A DNA stretch of 64,000 bases from Undibacterium cyanobacteriorum (GCF_031326225.1 NZ_CP133720.1:3038001-3102000), one strand, 5' to 3'. Counted from the first letter of the stretch, positions 52,245 to 62,472 are shown. Numbers and translations are program-made. Notes: generated by a model not told the origin, from the letters alone.

Positions 52245-53210
52245 CTATTCAGCCTTTTTAAACTTGAAGATCGGCGCCAGAAGACGATCGTACATCTGGT
52301 AAAGCGCCAACACCACTGCGCCTGCGACTACACCGAGAACCACATCTGCAAGCGGGCCAACCAAGACTCCCAACACGGGGCCAATCAATGACACTGACTG
52401 AGCGGACTCGGCTAAGTGATGGGAAAATTCAGACACAGCATGAATACCGTGGCTCAAAATACCCCCACCGACCATGAACATCGCAATGGTACCGATCACC
52501 GTCAAAGCTTTCATCAGCCACGGAGCAAAAGCGACAAAGCCATCTCCAAGCTTGCGTTGCAATCGGCGCCAGAAGGAATCGTCCTGATTGCGCAACAAAA
52601 AGAAACCAATATCGTCCAGTTTAACGATCAAACCAACAAAACCGTACACGCCGACGGTCATGATGAGGCCCACACCCGTCAGCACCGCAAGCTTCTTCGA
52701 AAACACTGCATCAGCCACCGTACCCAAAGTAATGATAATGATCTCTGCACTTAAGACGAAATCTGTACGGATGGCGCCTTTGATTTTCTCTTGTTCAAAG
52801 TCAACCAGATTGACATCGGCGCTGGCCACTTGTTCTAAAAGCTCTTCCCTCTCCGCTTTCTCTTCTGCCTCACTATGCAAGAATTTGTGCGCTAATTTTT
52901 CGAACCCCTCAAAGCACAAGTAAGCACCACCCACCATTAAGAGGGGCATGATCGCCCATGGGGCAAGCACGCTCAGCAACAAGGCGAGTGGGATGATAAT
53001 CAATTTATTTTTCAACGAACCCTTTGCAACAGCCCAAACAACGGGTAACTCACGCTCCGCGCGGACACCATTCACCTGTTCCGCATTCAAAGCAAGATCG
53101 TCTCCCAGTACGCCTGCAGTTTTCTTCGCAGCAACTTTGGTCATCAATGCGACATCGTCCAATACGGTTGCAATATCATCGAGCAGGGTCAATAAGCTAG
53201 CGCCGGGCAT
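52245..53210 (-). CDS. DUF808 family inner-membrane protein (YedI-like)
   Basis: 321 residues from ATG 53210; a TTG two codons earlier is possible. N-terminal SLLTLLDDIATVLDDVALM and KKTAGVLGDDLALNAEQV are signature stretches of DUF808. Seven or so hydrophobic segments follow. Function unknown; sometimes predicted to be a transporter. The gene stands alone. Confidence 0.9.
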   Translation of the reverse strand: MPGASLLTLLDDIATVLDDVALMTKVAAKKTAGVLGDDLALNAEQVNGVRAERELPVVWAVAKGSLKNKLIIIPLALLLSVLAPWAIMPLLMVGGAYLCFEGFEKLAHKFLHSEAEEKAEREELLEQVASADVNLVDFEQEKIKGAIRTDFVLSAEIIIITLGTVADAVFSKKLAVLTGVGLIMTVGVYGFVGLIVKLDDIGFFLLRNQDDSFWRRLQRKLGDGFVAFAPWLMKALTVIGTIAMFMVGGGILSHGIHAVSEFSHHLAESAQSVSLIGPVLGVLVGPLADVVLGVVAGAVVLALYQMYDRLLAPIFKFKKAE

Positions 53211-53504
53211 AATCAATTCTTCTATTCTGTTAATAAATATGTTGAGAACTAATCATTCGCCGTACCTATTTGGCAAAATGATCAGAACGCTAAATTCTAC
53301 TGTAGATAAGTCCAAACTCAGCCTAATTTTTATTGGTTAATTTTTTTTCGTATCACCATTGCCAAAAACCCGAGGCAATCAATGAACTTCCTGCTATCAA
53401 TAATGGTCTATCACAGTTCAAATAAAATCGCCTTCCAAACGGGAAGTCATAAAAAAATAATGGATGCTATCCATGCGCATCCACCGGGAAATCATGAGGA
53501 AATT

Positions 53505-56234
53505 ATGAAAAAAAGCGTCATCGCTCTCAGTATTGCCATTCTATTTTGCGCAGAAAACTCCCTCGATCGCACAGCATTAGCCAACGAGACTCAAGCAAAA
53601 GCCACAATAGCGAAGGTCAAATCAAGTGAACTCACTCTCGAACAACTGTTCCGTTCGAAGTCTTATCTGGGGAAAGCGGCACGGCAGCTGAAGTTCAGCC
53701 AAGATGGACGTTTCCTCGCTTATCTCTGGAATCCATTTAACGAAGAAGGTAGCGATCTCTACATTTATGACAAAGAGACAGGGCAAGTAAAACGTATTAC
53801 ATCGCCCAGTGTAATGAAAAATTTTGACGCACCTGAGGACTGGGATCGATTTGAAAAAAAACTAGCGCAAAAAGAAAAAGAAGTCGCTGAACGTCAAGCC
53901 AAAGCCGAGGCGCAAGCAGCTTATCTGCGCGGCGAGAAGGTCAATTTAAACCAGTGGGAAGAAGCTGCGATTGAGTCTCTCAAAAAAGAACTCGCTGAAA
54001 AGAAAGCTAAAGATGCAGCGGCCAAAGCTGAAAAAGAAGCCGAACTGAGCAAAGAAAAAAATGCAGCCGAATCTGCTAAGCAAACCCAATTAGCTGCAAC
54101 ACAAAAACAAAATGGCCTGACTGACGCTGACAAAACTACAGAATCCAAAAAGGATGCAAGCACCTCTAGCACAACCGGAGCGTCGTCTAACAAAGAAAAA
54201 AAAGACGCCGAAAAAGAACTATGGGAACTGCGTGACGAATTAAAGAAAAAACTGGCGAAAGAGAAAATCAAGCCGAACGATCTCTATCCTGGCGTCGAAA
54301 ACATGGTGTGGGCGAAGAACAGTAACGAATTGATCTTCCAATATCGCGGTGATTTATTCCGCCTAAAAATGGATGGTACAAATTTCGAACGTCTCACCAA
54401 GACCGATAAGACCGAACGCATCATTTCTTATAGCGCTAATGACAGCGGTTATTTGTATATGGATGAACGCCGTATCTATCAAGCGGAGTTCAACAAAGGG
54501 CAACTACGTCAATTGAATCCTGAATTCATTCATGGCGATGAAGTAGAAAAGAAATACGCGATTGCCAATACCGTACTGAGCGAAGACAAGCAATGGATGG
54601 CAATCTCCGCTACGGCGGGACCGAGTGATCCATCGAAGGCACCGAGTGGCCGTCAAGTCGAGATCATGAATTATTCAGATCGCTTTGCCACAGCGAAGAA
54701 GATCGGCCGTGAAGTCTCCGATGACAAACGCACTGTACCAGCAAGTGCCTTGTATATTCGCCGTGTCAGCGATGAAACGATGCGCCAGCCGCAACCTGTT
54801 TTCACCAACGATGGTGGCGATGTTTGGTTCGAAATGAGTCGTGTGAACTTTAGCAAAGATGGACAACGCTATACGTTCGCGACATGGGAGCGAGAAAAAG
54901 AATTGCTGCGCATCTATGTCGGCACAAGTAGCAGCGACGTCAAACCAAGAATCGTTTTGGAACGACGCGGTAACGTCGGACATGAGGTCGTCGATGTCGT
55001 TACACCGCAATTCACACCTGATGGTAAGCAGCTCATTGCGATCCTTGATGAGCAAGGATTCCGTCAACCCTATCGCATCGATATCGACAAATCAGAAGCA
55101 AGCGCGATCCTTAAAGGTGATTTTGAAGCGCACCAAATTGTCGGGTTCACACAAGATAGCCAATCCATGTTTGTACTCGCCAATCGAGACGATTTTGCAT
55201 CGATGAATATCTTTAAAGTCGATTTGAGTTCCGGATCGATGACCAGTTTTGGTAAACCTGGAGACTTTCACCGAACTAGTGTTATCAGTGAAGATGGAAA
55301 AAACATTGCCAGCGTTGCCGGTCAATGGTCTAGCCCACCGGAATTAAAAGTCATCAACACGATCGGCGACAACGCTCATAAATCCAATTCCAAGACGCTG
55401 ACGGACAGCCATGATCCAGCTTGGAATGCGGTCCACCTTTTGCAGCCGGAACGCTTTACTTACACCAATCGCCACGGCGACAAGATTCAAGCCTACGTGT
55501 TCAAACCGAGTAACTGGAGTTCCTCAGATAACCGCCCCGCCATCGTGTACACCTATGGTGGACCTTTGGGTGATCGCCATATTATCGAGACCGATAGTTT
55601 CCAAGCGACTGCCTACCAATTTAGCATGTATATGGCAGCCAAACATGGTTACGTCACGGTCGCGGTCGATCCACGCGGACACTCCAACTATGGTCGAAAA
55701 TTTAGCGATGCTAACTGGGAACAAGTTGGCAAACCCCAAACCGAAGATCTCGAAGACCTTGTGACTTACATGGACGCCAAACTCGGCGTTGATCGCAAAC
55801 GCGTCGGTCTTACCGGCTGGAGCTTCGGTGGCTTTCAGACGCAATACACGATGTACACCAAACCAGATCTATTCGCCGCTGGCATCGCTGGAGCCGGTCC
55901 TACCGAATGGGAGAACTACAATAGTTGGTATAGCGGACGCACGATAGGAAAAGTCGATCGTAGTAAACCCGTTTTGCGACGTTATTCCTTGTTACCGCTG
56001 ACGGTTGGACTGAAAAAACCATTGATGCTGGTGCATGGCATGCAAGATCCGAATGTACTGTATCAAGATACGGTGAATGTTTATCGTGCCTTGCTTGAAA
56101 ACGGTAAAGAAAGCTTAGTGGATTTATTCCTCGATCCTGATGGAGAGCACGGCATGGGCGGCGCTGTCAAAGCAAAAGCTTGGCATAAGAAGTATGAGAG
56201 CTTTTTCTTGCAGCATCTTGGTCGTGTCCGATAA
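53505..56234 (+). CDS. Exported S9-family (prolyl oligopeptidase/DPP-like) peptidase
   Basis: 909 residues from ATG 53505, which has GAGGA four bases upstream and gives a signal peptide; the frame open from 53382 adds 41 non-conserved residues. A beta-propeller occupies the first two thirds and an alpha/beta hydrolase the last ~260 residues. The catalytic triad is Ser773 (GWSFGGF), Asp848 (HGMQDPNVL) and His882 (DGEHGMG). A highly charged Lys/Glu/Ala insert (~105-255) interrupts the propeller and should form coiled coil. Probably a periplasmic dipeptidyl or acylaminoacyl peptidase. Confidence 0.88.
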   Translation: MKKSVIALSIAILFCAENSLDRTALANETQAKATIAKVKSSELTLEQLFRSKSYLGKAARQLKFSQDGRFLAYLWNPFNEEGSDLYIYDKETGQVKRITSPSVMKNFDAPEDWDRFEKKLAQKEKEVAERQAKAEAQAAYLRGEKVNLNQWEEAAIESLKKELAEKKAKDAAAKAEKEAELSKEKNAAESAKQTQLAATQKQNGLTDADKTTESKKDASTSSTTGASSNKEKKDAEKELWELRDELKKKLAKEKIKPNDLYPGVENMVWAKNSNELIFQYRGDLFRLKMDGTNFERLTKTDKTERIISYSANDSGYLYMDERRIYQAEFNKGQLRQLNPEFIHGDEVEKKYAIANTVLSEDKQWMAISATAGPSDPSKAPSGRQVEIMNYSDRFATAKKIGREVSDDKRTVPASALYIRRVSDETMRQPQPVFTNDGGDVWFEMSRVNFSKDGQRYTFATWEREKELLRIYVGTSSSDVKPRIVLERRGNVGHEVVDVVTPQFTPDGKQLIAILDEQGFRQPYRIDIDKSEASAILKGDFEAHQIVGFTQDSQSMFVLANRDDFASMNIFKVDLSSGSMTSFGKPGDFHRTSVISEDGKNIASVAGQWSSPPELKVINTIGDNAHKSNSKTLTDSHDPAWNAVHLLQPERFTYTNRHGDKIQAYVFKPSNWSSSDNRPAIVYTYGGPLGDRHIIETDSFQATAYQFSMYMAAKHGYVTVAVDPRGHSNYGRKFSDANWEQVGKPQTEDLEDLVTYMDAKLGVDRKRVGLTGWSFGGFQTQYTMYTKPDLFAAGIAGAGPTEWENYNSWYSGRTIGKVDRSKPVLRRYSLLPLTVGLKKPLMLVHGMQDPNVLYQDTVNVYRALLENGKESLVDLFLDPDGEHGMGGAVKAKAWHKKYESFFLQHLGRVR

Positions 56235-56350
56235 TTTCTTTGAGTCTTTGTCTCGACTATCATGCATCCTGTTTTCTTGAAGATCGAAACTTGGTCAAGT
56301 TAGCGAACCAGCGAACCAGCGAACGAGACCTCCTTCAAGTCAGATGAAAA

Positions 56351-56378
56351 AAATCGGCCCTCTTTAGAGGGCCGATTT
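56351..56378. terminator. Bidirectional terminator between the S9 peptidase and DUF2799 genes
   Basis: A 13-bp perfect stem (56351-56363 with 56366-56378) with a 2-nt loop, A-rich before and T-rich after, serving both convergent genes. Confidence 0.9.
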
Positions 56379-56382
56379 CATT

Positions 56383-57771
56383 TTATAAAGAGCGCATAAT
56401 ACTTTCTAACTGTTCTGTATGACGATGGCGCCACATTTCCAAGTCATCGATTTTTCGATTAAAGTCACGAATGGTGCGCGATAAGTCATCACGCTCTTGC
56501 TCCCGCTTCTTATCGATCTTTGCGTTCTCTTCGTTCTTCGGGCGATCCTTATTGTCACGGTCCCGTTTAATGTCTTTCTCAAGTCGGTTCAAACGACCTT
56601 CAACATCACGTCGACGTTCGATCATACTCGACAAGTCACGTTCAACACGGATCCGATCGCGCATCACAGCTTCATAACGTTCGCCACTTGCATAGCCGTG
56701 TTGTGCGCGTCCAAGCATCGTAGGATTACAAACATTCAAAGCGTAATAAGCAGAACGACGCCCAAATTCAAACGCATTTTGCGGGCTGCAATAACGTGCA
56801 TTCTCCGCATACCAAGCTTGCATATAGTCATCCTTGGTCGAGGCTAACACGAATAACTTGTCGTTACGCGCATTAGCCATACGCTGTTCAAGTTGGTTCG
56901 GCTTGCCGAAGCCATCGTCGCGCCCTGCATCACTCCAATATTGACGCAAGCGTTGTTCCCACATCGACTGATATTCCGTTTCCGCAAATTTCACATTTCG
57001 TTTGCGCGCATCAACTCGTCGCATGTACAGATCCCAACCATTGGTTGCATCCGACCATGCGGTACGCTTCCAATACTCGATAATTTCTTTTTCCCAAGCG
57101 GTACGATAAGCATTTTCACGCACTAGCACGCCTTCGAGGTTGGCGCGTTTTTGATGCTCGAAAAAATGTTTATCACTAGTACCTTGGTGTGCGTCCTCAG
57201 TGCCGAGGCGAGCCCAATAGGCGTTATTGCCACGATCCCAGCCTTGACGATAGGAATCTAGTTGAAAGCGTATCTCACCAGCTTGTTGCTGACGTTGTTG
57301 TTCAACGCCAGCGGGACGTCCTGCGGCGCCATCTTGATCACCAATAGCGACCCAATACTCAGCATTTCCCTTCTGCCAACCTGCTTCATAGGCGCCAGGA
57401 TTCAGCGGCGTTTGATTCTTCACGATTTTTTCGTTGGCGAGCTGCTGCGTGTAGTAGGTGAAAGGCCTCGGTGCTCGCCCATCAGTGAAACCCATCTGGT
57501 TCCAGAATTCGAAATTACCCGCCTGCCAGCCATTTAAATACAAGGCGCTCGACTCTTTCTTAATCTTATCTTCATCAAAATGCGCACAAAAATCGCGACG
57601 CTCGTCGAACTTAGCCGGCCCCCCGGCAACGCCATCTTTGTGCCCGATTTGTGTCCAATCACCCTGTTTGCAATCACGAATCTCCCGCATAGTACTGGCG
57701 CAACCAGTGAGGAAGACAACTGTTGTCATAAGGCCGGCGAATAGCCATTTTTGTCGATTCAGTGCATTCAT
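56383..57771 (-). CDS. DUF2799 repeat lipoprotein
   Basis: 462 residues from ATG 57771. The lipoprotein signal peptide ends in LTGC. The body contains about seven imperfect repeats of ~45-55 residues with the pattern W-x2-G-x3-YW-x3-G-x2-DG-x2-G, for example GWQAGNFEFWNQMGFTDG and GWQKGNAEYWVAIGDQDG. Most DUF2799 proteins are short with one or two such units. The last ~95 residues are a strongly charged coiled coil. Function unknown; an outer-membrane-anchored periplasmic protein is expected. Confidence 0.82.
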   Translation of the reverse strand: MNALNRQKWLFAGLMTTVVFLTGCASTMREIRDCKQGDWTQIGHKDGVAGGPAKFDERRDFCAHFDEDKIKKESSALYLNGWQAGNFEFWNQMGFTDGRAPRPFTYYTQQLANEKIVKNQTPLNPGAYEAGWQKGNAEYWVAIGDQDGAAGRPAGVEQQRQQQAGEIRFQLDSYRQGWDRGNNAYWARLGTEDAHQGTSDKHFFEHQKRANLEGVLVRENAYRTAWEKEIIEYWKRTAWSDATNGWDLYMRRVDARKRNVKFAETEYQSMWEQRLRQYWSDAGRDDGFGKPNQLEQRMANARNDKLFVLASTKDDYMQAWYAENARYCSPQNAFEFGRRSAYYALNVCNPTMLGRAQHGYASGERYEAVMRDRIRVERDLSSMIERRRDVEGRLNRLEKDIKRDRDNKDRPKNEENAKIDKKREQERDDLSRTIRDFNRKIDDLEMWRHRHTEQLESIMRSL

Positions 57772-57957
57772 ATCTTTATAAGTAAGAAAGGATATTGATG
57801 TATTTAACATAGGTGTAATGAAGCAACGCACTCCATCAGCAAACTGTTGACGCCGCACTGCGCTTGAATTTCCGCAACGAGGGCGCATCTCCTAGAGCAC
57901 ATTTGTGCAAAAGCTGACACAATACACTACCCCCGCCTCCTACATTTATTTTTTGCC

Positions 57958-59811
57958 ATGACAAATACCCAAGATGCTGGAGTCGATACCTCATCGATAC
58001 CGCAGCAATCGAATTCGCAGAGCACCTTTCTGACTTTAAGTCGACTCTTGCCGTTTCTCAAACCCTATCGGCGTCAATTTGCATTCGCGGGTATCGCCTT
58101 GCTCATCGCAGCAAGCGCAACACTCACCATTCCCTATGCTTTTCGGCAAATGATCGACCTCGGTTTTAGTAAGATTGGGAGCGGCGGTAACGGCATCGAG
58201 CATGTCAATCTCACTTTTCTCGCGCTATTCGGTGTTGCAGTTGTGTTAGGCATCGCCACCGCCGCCCGTTTTTACATGGTTTCATGGCTGGGAGAACGCG
58301 TCACTGCCGATATCAGAAACGCGGTTTACGCTCATGTGATCACTCAGAGCCCAGAGTTTTTCGAGACCACGCAAACTGGTGAAGTCCTTTCGCGACTTAC
58401 CACCGATACCAGTCTGATTCAAACGGTAGTGGGCACTAGCATCAGCCTCGCACTTCGCAATCTCCTCTTGTTTATCGGTGGTCTCGTCATGTTGTTCGTG
58501 ACCAGCCCCATGTTATCGTCGATCATCATTGTGATGTTGGTCATCGTTATCTTGCCGATTATTTTCTTTGGTCGGCGGGTACGCAAACTTTCACGTGATT
58601 CTCAAGATAGAATTGCCGACGCCTCGGCTCTAGCAGGGGAAATTCTCAACGCTATGCCGACAGTGCAAGCATATACTCACGAAGAAATCGAAGCGAAGCG
58701 CTTCTCGAATTCCGTCGAGAATGCCTTCAAAACAGCTATGCGCCGCATTCGTGCACGGTCCCTCTTAACCATGATTGCCATCTTACTGATTTTTGGTGCG
58801 ATCGTATTTGTGCTATGGCTCGGAGCCCATGCCGTAGTCAATGGCGAAATGAGTGGTGGCAAGCTCGGCCAATTTATTTTATACGCATCGATTGTGGCGG
58901 GTGCAGTTGGCGCTTTGTCTGAAGTACTGGGCGAGGCACAAAGAGCTGCTGGAGCGACAGAACGCCTTCTCGAGCTCATGTCGGTGCGATCACCAATTAC
59001 AGAAGTAGATAATCCATTAGGGCTACCCGCAAATAACAGTCGCGGCGCAAAAATTTCTATTCGTAATTTACGCTTTCATTATCCATCACGACCAGAAACA
59101 GCTGCGTTAGATAAACTCAATTTAGAGATTCAAGCTGGCGAAACAATCGCCCTAGTAGGTGCTTCGGGTGCTGGCAAAACCACGCTATTTCAATTGCTTC
59201 TACGCTTCTATGATCCGGAGCAGGGAACCATCTGTATTGATGACATCTCGATTCGCGAACTCAACCTGTTAGAACTCCGAAGCACGATAGGGATTGTTCC
59301 GCAAGATACGATTATTTTCTCCGCCAATGCGTTGGAGAACATTCGCTTTGGACGAGCCGATGCCAGTGATGACGAGGTGATTAAGGCAGCAAAAATGGCC
59401 GCCGCACATGACTTTATCGAGCGCCTACCGGACGGGTACAATTCATTCCTAGGCGAACGCGGAGTTCGTCTATCAGGCGGACAAAAACAGCGCATCGCGA
59501 TAGCGCGCGCACTTTTGAAAAATCCCCGCTTAATGCTATTGGATGAAGCCACCAGTGCGCTCGATGCAGAATCTGAACGATTGGTGCAACAAGCGCTCGA
59601 AACTGCCATGCAGGGGCGCACCACCATTATCATCGCCCATCGACTAGCCACTGTTAAGCGTGCTGACCGCATCGTCGTACTCGACCACGGCCACATCGTT
59701 GAAGTTGGCAATCACACTAGTTTAATGGCACTTAACGGCGCCTATGCTAAGCTGGCAAAACTGCAATTTCACATCGAAGAAAATTCAAACACCACCGAGG
59801 AGATAACATGA
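57958..59811 (+). CDS. ABC exporter, fused permease/ATPase (MsbA/LmrA type)
   Basis: 617 residues: a six-helix transmembrane domain (~35-330) and a nucleotide-binding domain (~360-600). Walker A is GASGAGKTTLFQLLLRF, the signature LSGGQKQRIAIARALL and Walker B LMLLDEATSALD. VGTSISLALRNLLLFIGG resembles the MsbA-like ABCB subgroup common in Burkholderiales. The substrate (lipid or drug) is unknown. It overlaps the next gene by ATGA. Confidence 0.93.
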   Translation: MTNTQDAGVDTSSIPQQSNSQSTFLTLSRLLPFLKPYRRQFAFAGIALLIAASATLTIPYAFRQMIDLGFSKIGSGGNGIEHVNLTFLALFGVAVVLGIATAARFYMVSWLGERVTADIRNAVYAHVITQSPEFFETTQTGEVLSRLTTDTSLIQTVVGTSISLALRNLLLFIGGLVMLFVTSPMLSSIIIVMLVIVILPIIFFGRRVRKLSRDSQDRIADASALAGEILNAMPTVQAYTHEEIEAKRFSNSVENAFKTAMRRIRARSLLTMIAILLIFGAIVFVLWLGAHAVVNGEMSGGKLGQFILYASIVAGAVGALSEVLGEAQRAAGATERLLELMSVRSPITEVDNPLGLPANNSRGAKISIRNLRFHYPSRPETAALDKLNLEIQAGETIALVGASGAGKTTLFQLLLRFYDPEQGTICIDDISIRELNLLELRSTIGIVPQDTIIFSANALENIRFGRADASDDEVIKAAKMAAAHDFIERLPDGYNSFLGERGVRLSGGQKQRIAIARALLKNPRLMLLDEATSALDAESERLVQQALETAMQGRTTIIIAHRLATVKRADRIVVLDHGHIVEVGNHTSLMALNGAYAKLAKLQFHIEENSNTTEEIT

Positions 59812-60179
59812 TTGGCTATGTAACATTAGGCACCAACAATTATGAGGCAGCTGCAAAATTCTATGACGAGCTCTTGAGCGTTGTTGGAGCGCGTCGCTTT
59901 ATGGAATCTGACCGTTTTATCGCATGGGCCGTCAGCCCAACTCAACCATCCCTCGGCATCATCAAACCGTTTGATGGGCAAGCCGCCAGCGCTGGGAACG
60001 GCACTATGGTCGCGTTAGTGGTTAATAGTCGAGACAAAGTCGATGCTTTATACGCTAAAGCCATCGAATTAGGCGCGCAAGATGAAGGTCCCGCTGGCCC
60101 CCGTGGCGATTCAGGCTTTTATGCTGGTTACTTCCGAGACCTAGACGGCAATAAACTCAACGTTTTCTGCATGGGATAA
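59808..60179 (+). CDS. VOC/glyoxalase family protein
   Basis: 123 residues, one vicinal-oxygen-chelate unit pair with MIGYVTLGTNNYEAAAKFYDELL at the start and GYFRDLDGNKLNVFCMG at the end, the typical betaalphabeta modules. VOC proteins include glyoxalases, dioxygenases and fosfomycin or bleomycin resistance proteins; here the reaction is unknown. Translationally coupled to the ABC exporter through ATGA. Confidence 0.88.
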   Translation: MIGYVTLGTNNYEAAAKFYDELLSVVGARRFMESDRFIAWAVSPTQPSLGIIKPFDGQAASAGNGTMVALVVNSRDKVDALYAKAIELGAQDEGPAGPRGDSGFYAGYFRDLDGNKLNVFCMG

Positions 60180-60218
60180 AACCTTGTAACTAGTCTTCAA
60201 TTAAGCGTACCACAGAGC

Positions 60219-60270
60219 ATCCCATTAAGAATCCCATTAAGAATCCCATTAATGCATACCGCGTATGCAT
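60219..60270. repeat. 12-bp tandem repeat (three copies) followed by a hairpin
   Basis: ATCCCATTAAGA is repeated at 60219, 60231 and, with a changed end, 60243. It runs into the perfect hairpin ATGCATAC-CGC-GTATGCAT (60252-60270). Confidence 0.85.
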
Positions 60271-60272
60271 GC

Positions 60273-60309
60273 AAAAAGAGCGATATCGATACACATCAAT
60301 ATCGCTCTT
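60273..60309 (-). terminator. Terminator downstream of the amidohydrolase gene
   Basis: AAGAGCGATAT (60276-60286) and ATATCGCTCTT (60299-60309) form an 11-bp stem; on the minus strand five T follow. Confidence 0.75.
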
Positions 60310-60398
60310 CCAATCACCTGAAGCCCCTTGACCATATCAGTCCGAGCTACCTTATTTTTCAAATCAAAAACGCTTGCTCACCGATACACGAGGCACGA

Positions 60399-62090
60399 TC
60401 AGTTCTTCTGATATACCTGCTTACCGGCTTGCCAAGTTTGTAGAACCTGAGTCGCGTGAATATCCTTCACAGGTACCTTAAAAATATCACGGTCAATCAC
60501 AATAAAGTCGGCCCACTTTCCTTGTTCCAGACTACCGATAATATTTTCTTGGTGTGCGGCATATGCGGCATCGAGAGTGAAGCAACGGAATGCTTCAAGA
60601 CGCGTCATAGCTTGTTCTGGATGCCAACCACCTTTTGGCTTCTGCTCAAAATCTTGACGACTAATCGCCGAGTATAAACCCCAGAAAGGATTAGAATTTT
60701 CCACCGGAAAATCGGAACCACATGCAATTCGCGAGCCCTGCTTCAGGAAGGTTCGCCACGCATAGGCTCCTTTCAATCGCTGTTTTCCAACTCGATCTTC
60801 AGCCATATTCATATCCGAAGTCGCATGCGTAGGCTGCATTGACGGAATGATTCCATTCGACTTCAATCGCGGGATATCGTCTAAAGTCAAAACCTGAGCG
60901 TGTTCGATGCGATGACGTAACGACCTTGTTTTCGCGTCTTGATTAATCTGTGCCAAGCTTTCAATCACTTGTCGATTCCCTGCATCACCAATCGCATGCA
61001 CGTTCACTTGATAACCCAAGTTTGCCGCTTTCTTCACCATGGCTTGCATCTCTGCATCGGGGACAAATAAAAGCCCCTTTGTTTGAGGCGCATCACTATA
61101 AGGCGCTAGCAAAGCTGCACCGCGACTTCCCAGAGCACCATCCGAATACAATTTGACTGCACGCAAGGCGTATTTATCGTCGGCGTAAGTGATCAATGGT
61201 TTTTGTTTGGAAACTTCGTCAAAGTAGCCCGTCACACCAGCAATCATTCCATAAACACGGGTGGTGAGTTTTCCGTTAGCGGCATATTCACGCATCAGCA
61301 GATCTTCTTCCTTGCCAACACCAGCATCATGCACCGAAGTAAGGCCCACACTTCGCAACTCCGCCATTGCTGCATCGAGAGCTAAACGCAACTCACTGTC
61401 GTTTTGGGTGGGGAGCACGCGTTCCATGAGCGACATCGCATTATCGACCAAAATACCGGTAGGTTCGCCCTTCGCATCACGTTCGATCTTACCGCCCTGA
61501 GGATCGACGCTATCACGTGTGATCCCGGCCAGCTTCATTGCTGCCGAGTTAGCCCACCCAGCATGGCCGTCTACTCGACGCAGCCAAACAGGCTTGTCTT
61601 TGACCACTACATCGATCTCAGCCGCCATCGGAAAACGTCCTAGATCCCAGATTGCTTGATTCCATTCACCACCGAGTATCCACTGTTGTTGCGGATACTT
61701 CTTCGCATAATCGGCAATCGCCGCCTGCGCCTGAGCGAGATTATTCGTAGCACGAAGACTGAGACGATTAACAGCAGTTCCTAATCCAAAAACATGTCCA
61801 TGCGCATCGATCAAACCCGGCAACACAGTTTTCCCTGCGACGTCGACTATCTTCGCACTCGAATATTTTCTGCGTAATTCAGACGCCTTACCGACCGCCA
61901 ATACCTTCCCATGATCGTCGAACACTAAAGTGTCGAAACGCTTCAATTGACCTTGATGCTGCAACGTGTAGCCATTTGCATTCACCAATAGTGTATCTGC
62001 ATACAGATCTTTAAAAGGCAAACATGTCGCACTAAGAATCGCCAAAGTACAACTTGCTTTTGTTTTGAAACTGATCTCCCGTGTCTTCAT
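60399..62090 (-). CDS. Exported amidohydrolase of the YtcJ-like (Amidohydro_3) family
   Basis: 563 residues from ATG 62090 with AGGA upstream; the frame is open for 61 further codons but those are non-conserved. A signal peptide ends near LYADT (residue ~31). The metal-dependent hydrolase shows LPGLIDAHGHVFGLG, VHAIGDAGNR, HRIEHAQVLTL and ACGSDFPVEN. YtcJ-like enzymes hydrolyse N-acyl or imide bonds; the substrate is unknown. Confidence 0.88.
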   Translation of the reverse strand: MKTREISFKTKASCTLAILSATCLPFKDLYADTLLVNANGYTLQHQGQLKRFDTLVFDDHGKVLAVGKASELRRKYSSAKIVDVAGKTVLPGLIDAHGHVFGLGTAVNRLSLRATNNLAQAQAAIADYAKKYPQQQWILGGEWNQAIWDLGRFPMAAEIDVVVKDKPVWLRRVDGHAGWANSAAMKLAGITRDSVDPQGGKIERDAKGEPTGILVDNAMSLMERVLPTQNDSELRLALDAAMAELRSVGLTSVHDAGVGKEEDLLMREYAANGKLTTRVYGMIAGVTGYFDEVSKQKPLITYADDKYALRAVKLYSDGALGSRGAALLAPYSDAPQTKGLLFVPDAEMQAMVKKAANLGYQVNVHAIGDAGNRQVIESLAQINQDAKTRSLRHRIEHAQVLTLDDIPRLKSNGIIPSMQPTHATSDMNMAEDRVGKQRLKGAYAWRTFLKQGSRIACGSDFPVENSNPFWGLYSAISRQDFEQKPKGGWHPEQAMTRLEAFRCFTLDAAYAAHQENIIGSLEQGKWADFIVIDRDIFKVPVKDIHATQVLQTWQAGKQVYQKN

Positions 62091-62472
62091 TTTATTTCCT
62101 GTCTTCTGTGGTGAAATGTGCGACCAACTCAATAAGCTTGTTAAGCGCGTTATCAAAAAATTGAACACGCTTATGAACTGCGGCTCAAACAAACACTCTC
62201 GCCAAACGCAGTTCCGACTGAGTGAATGACCGATACTCTCATTATGAATCGAAGCGTCGAGATAAGTCTCCAAAACTCTTCGAACAAATTGAGTAATGCG
62301 TCATCGACATGCATACAAGGAGTAAAAATTTCCGTGCGGATACTTTTTATACAAAAGGGTTCAATCGTCGCACTTTTTAATCAATTTGCTTGACCTTGAA
62401 AGCGAGCTTTCATTACACTTCGGTGTCCTTTTGCCTTGCACTTCGCCGGCAAGCTTTCCCTGCTTTAATTTT

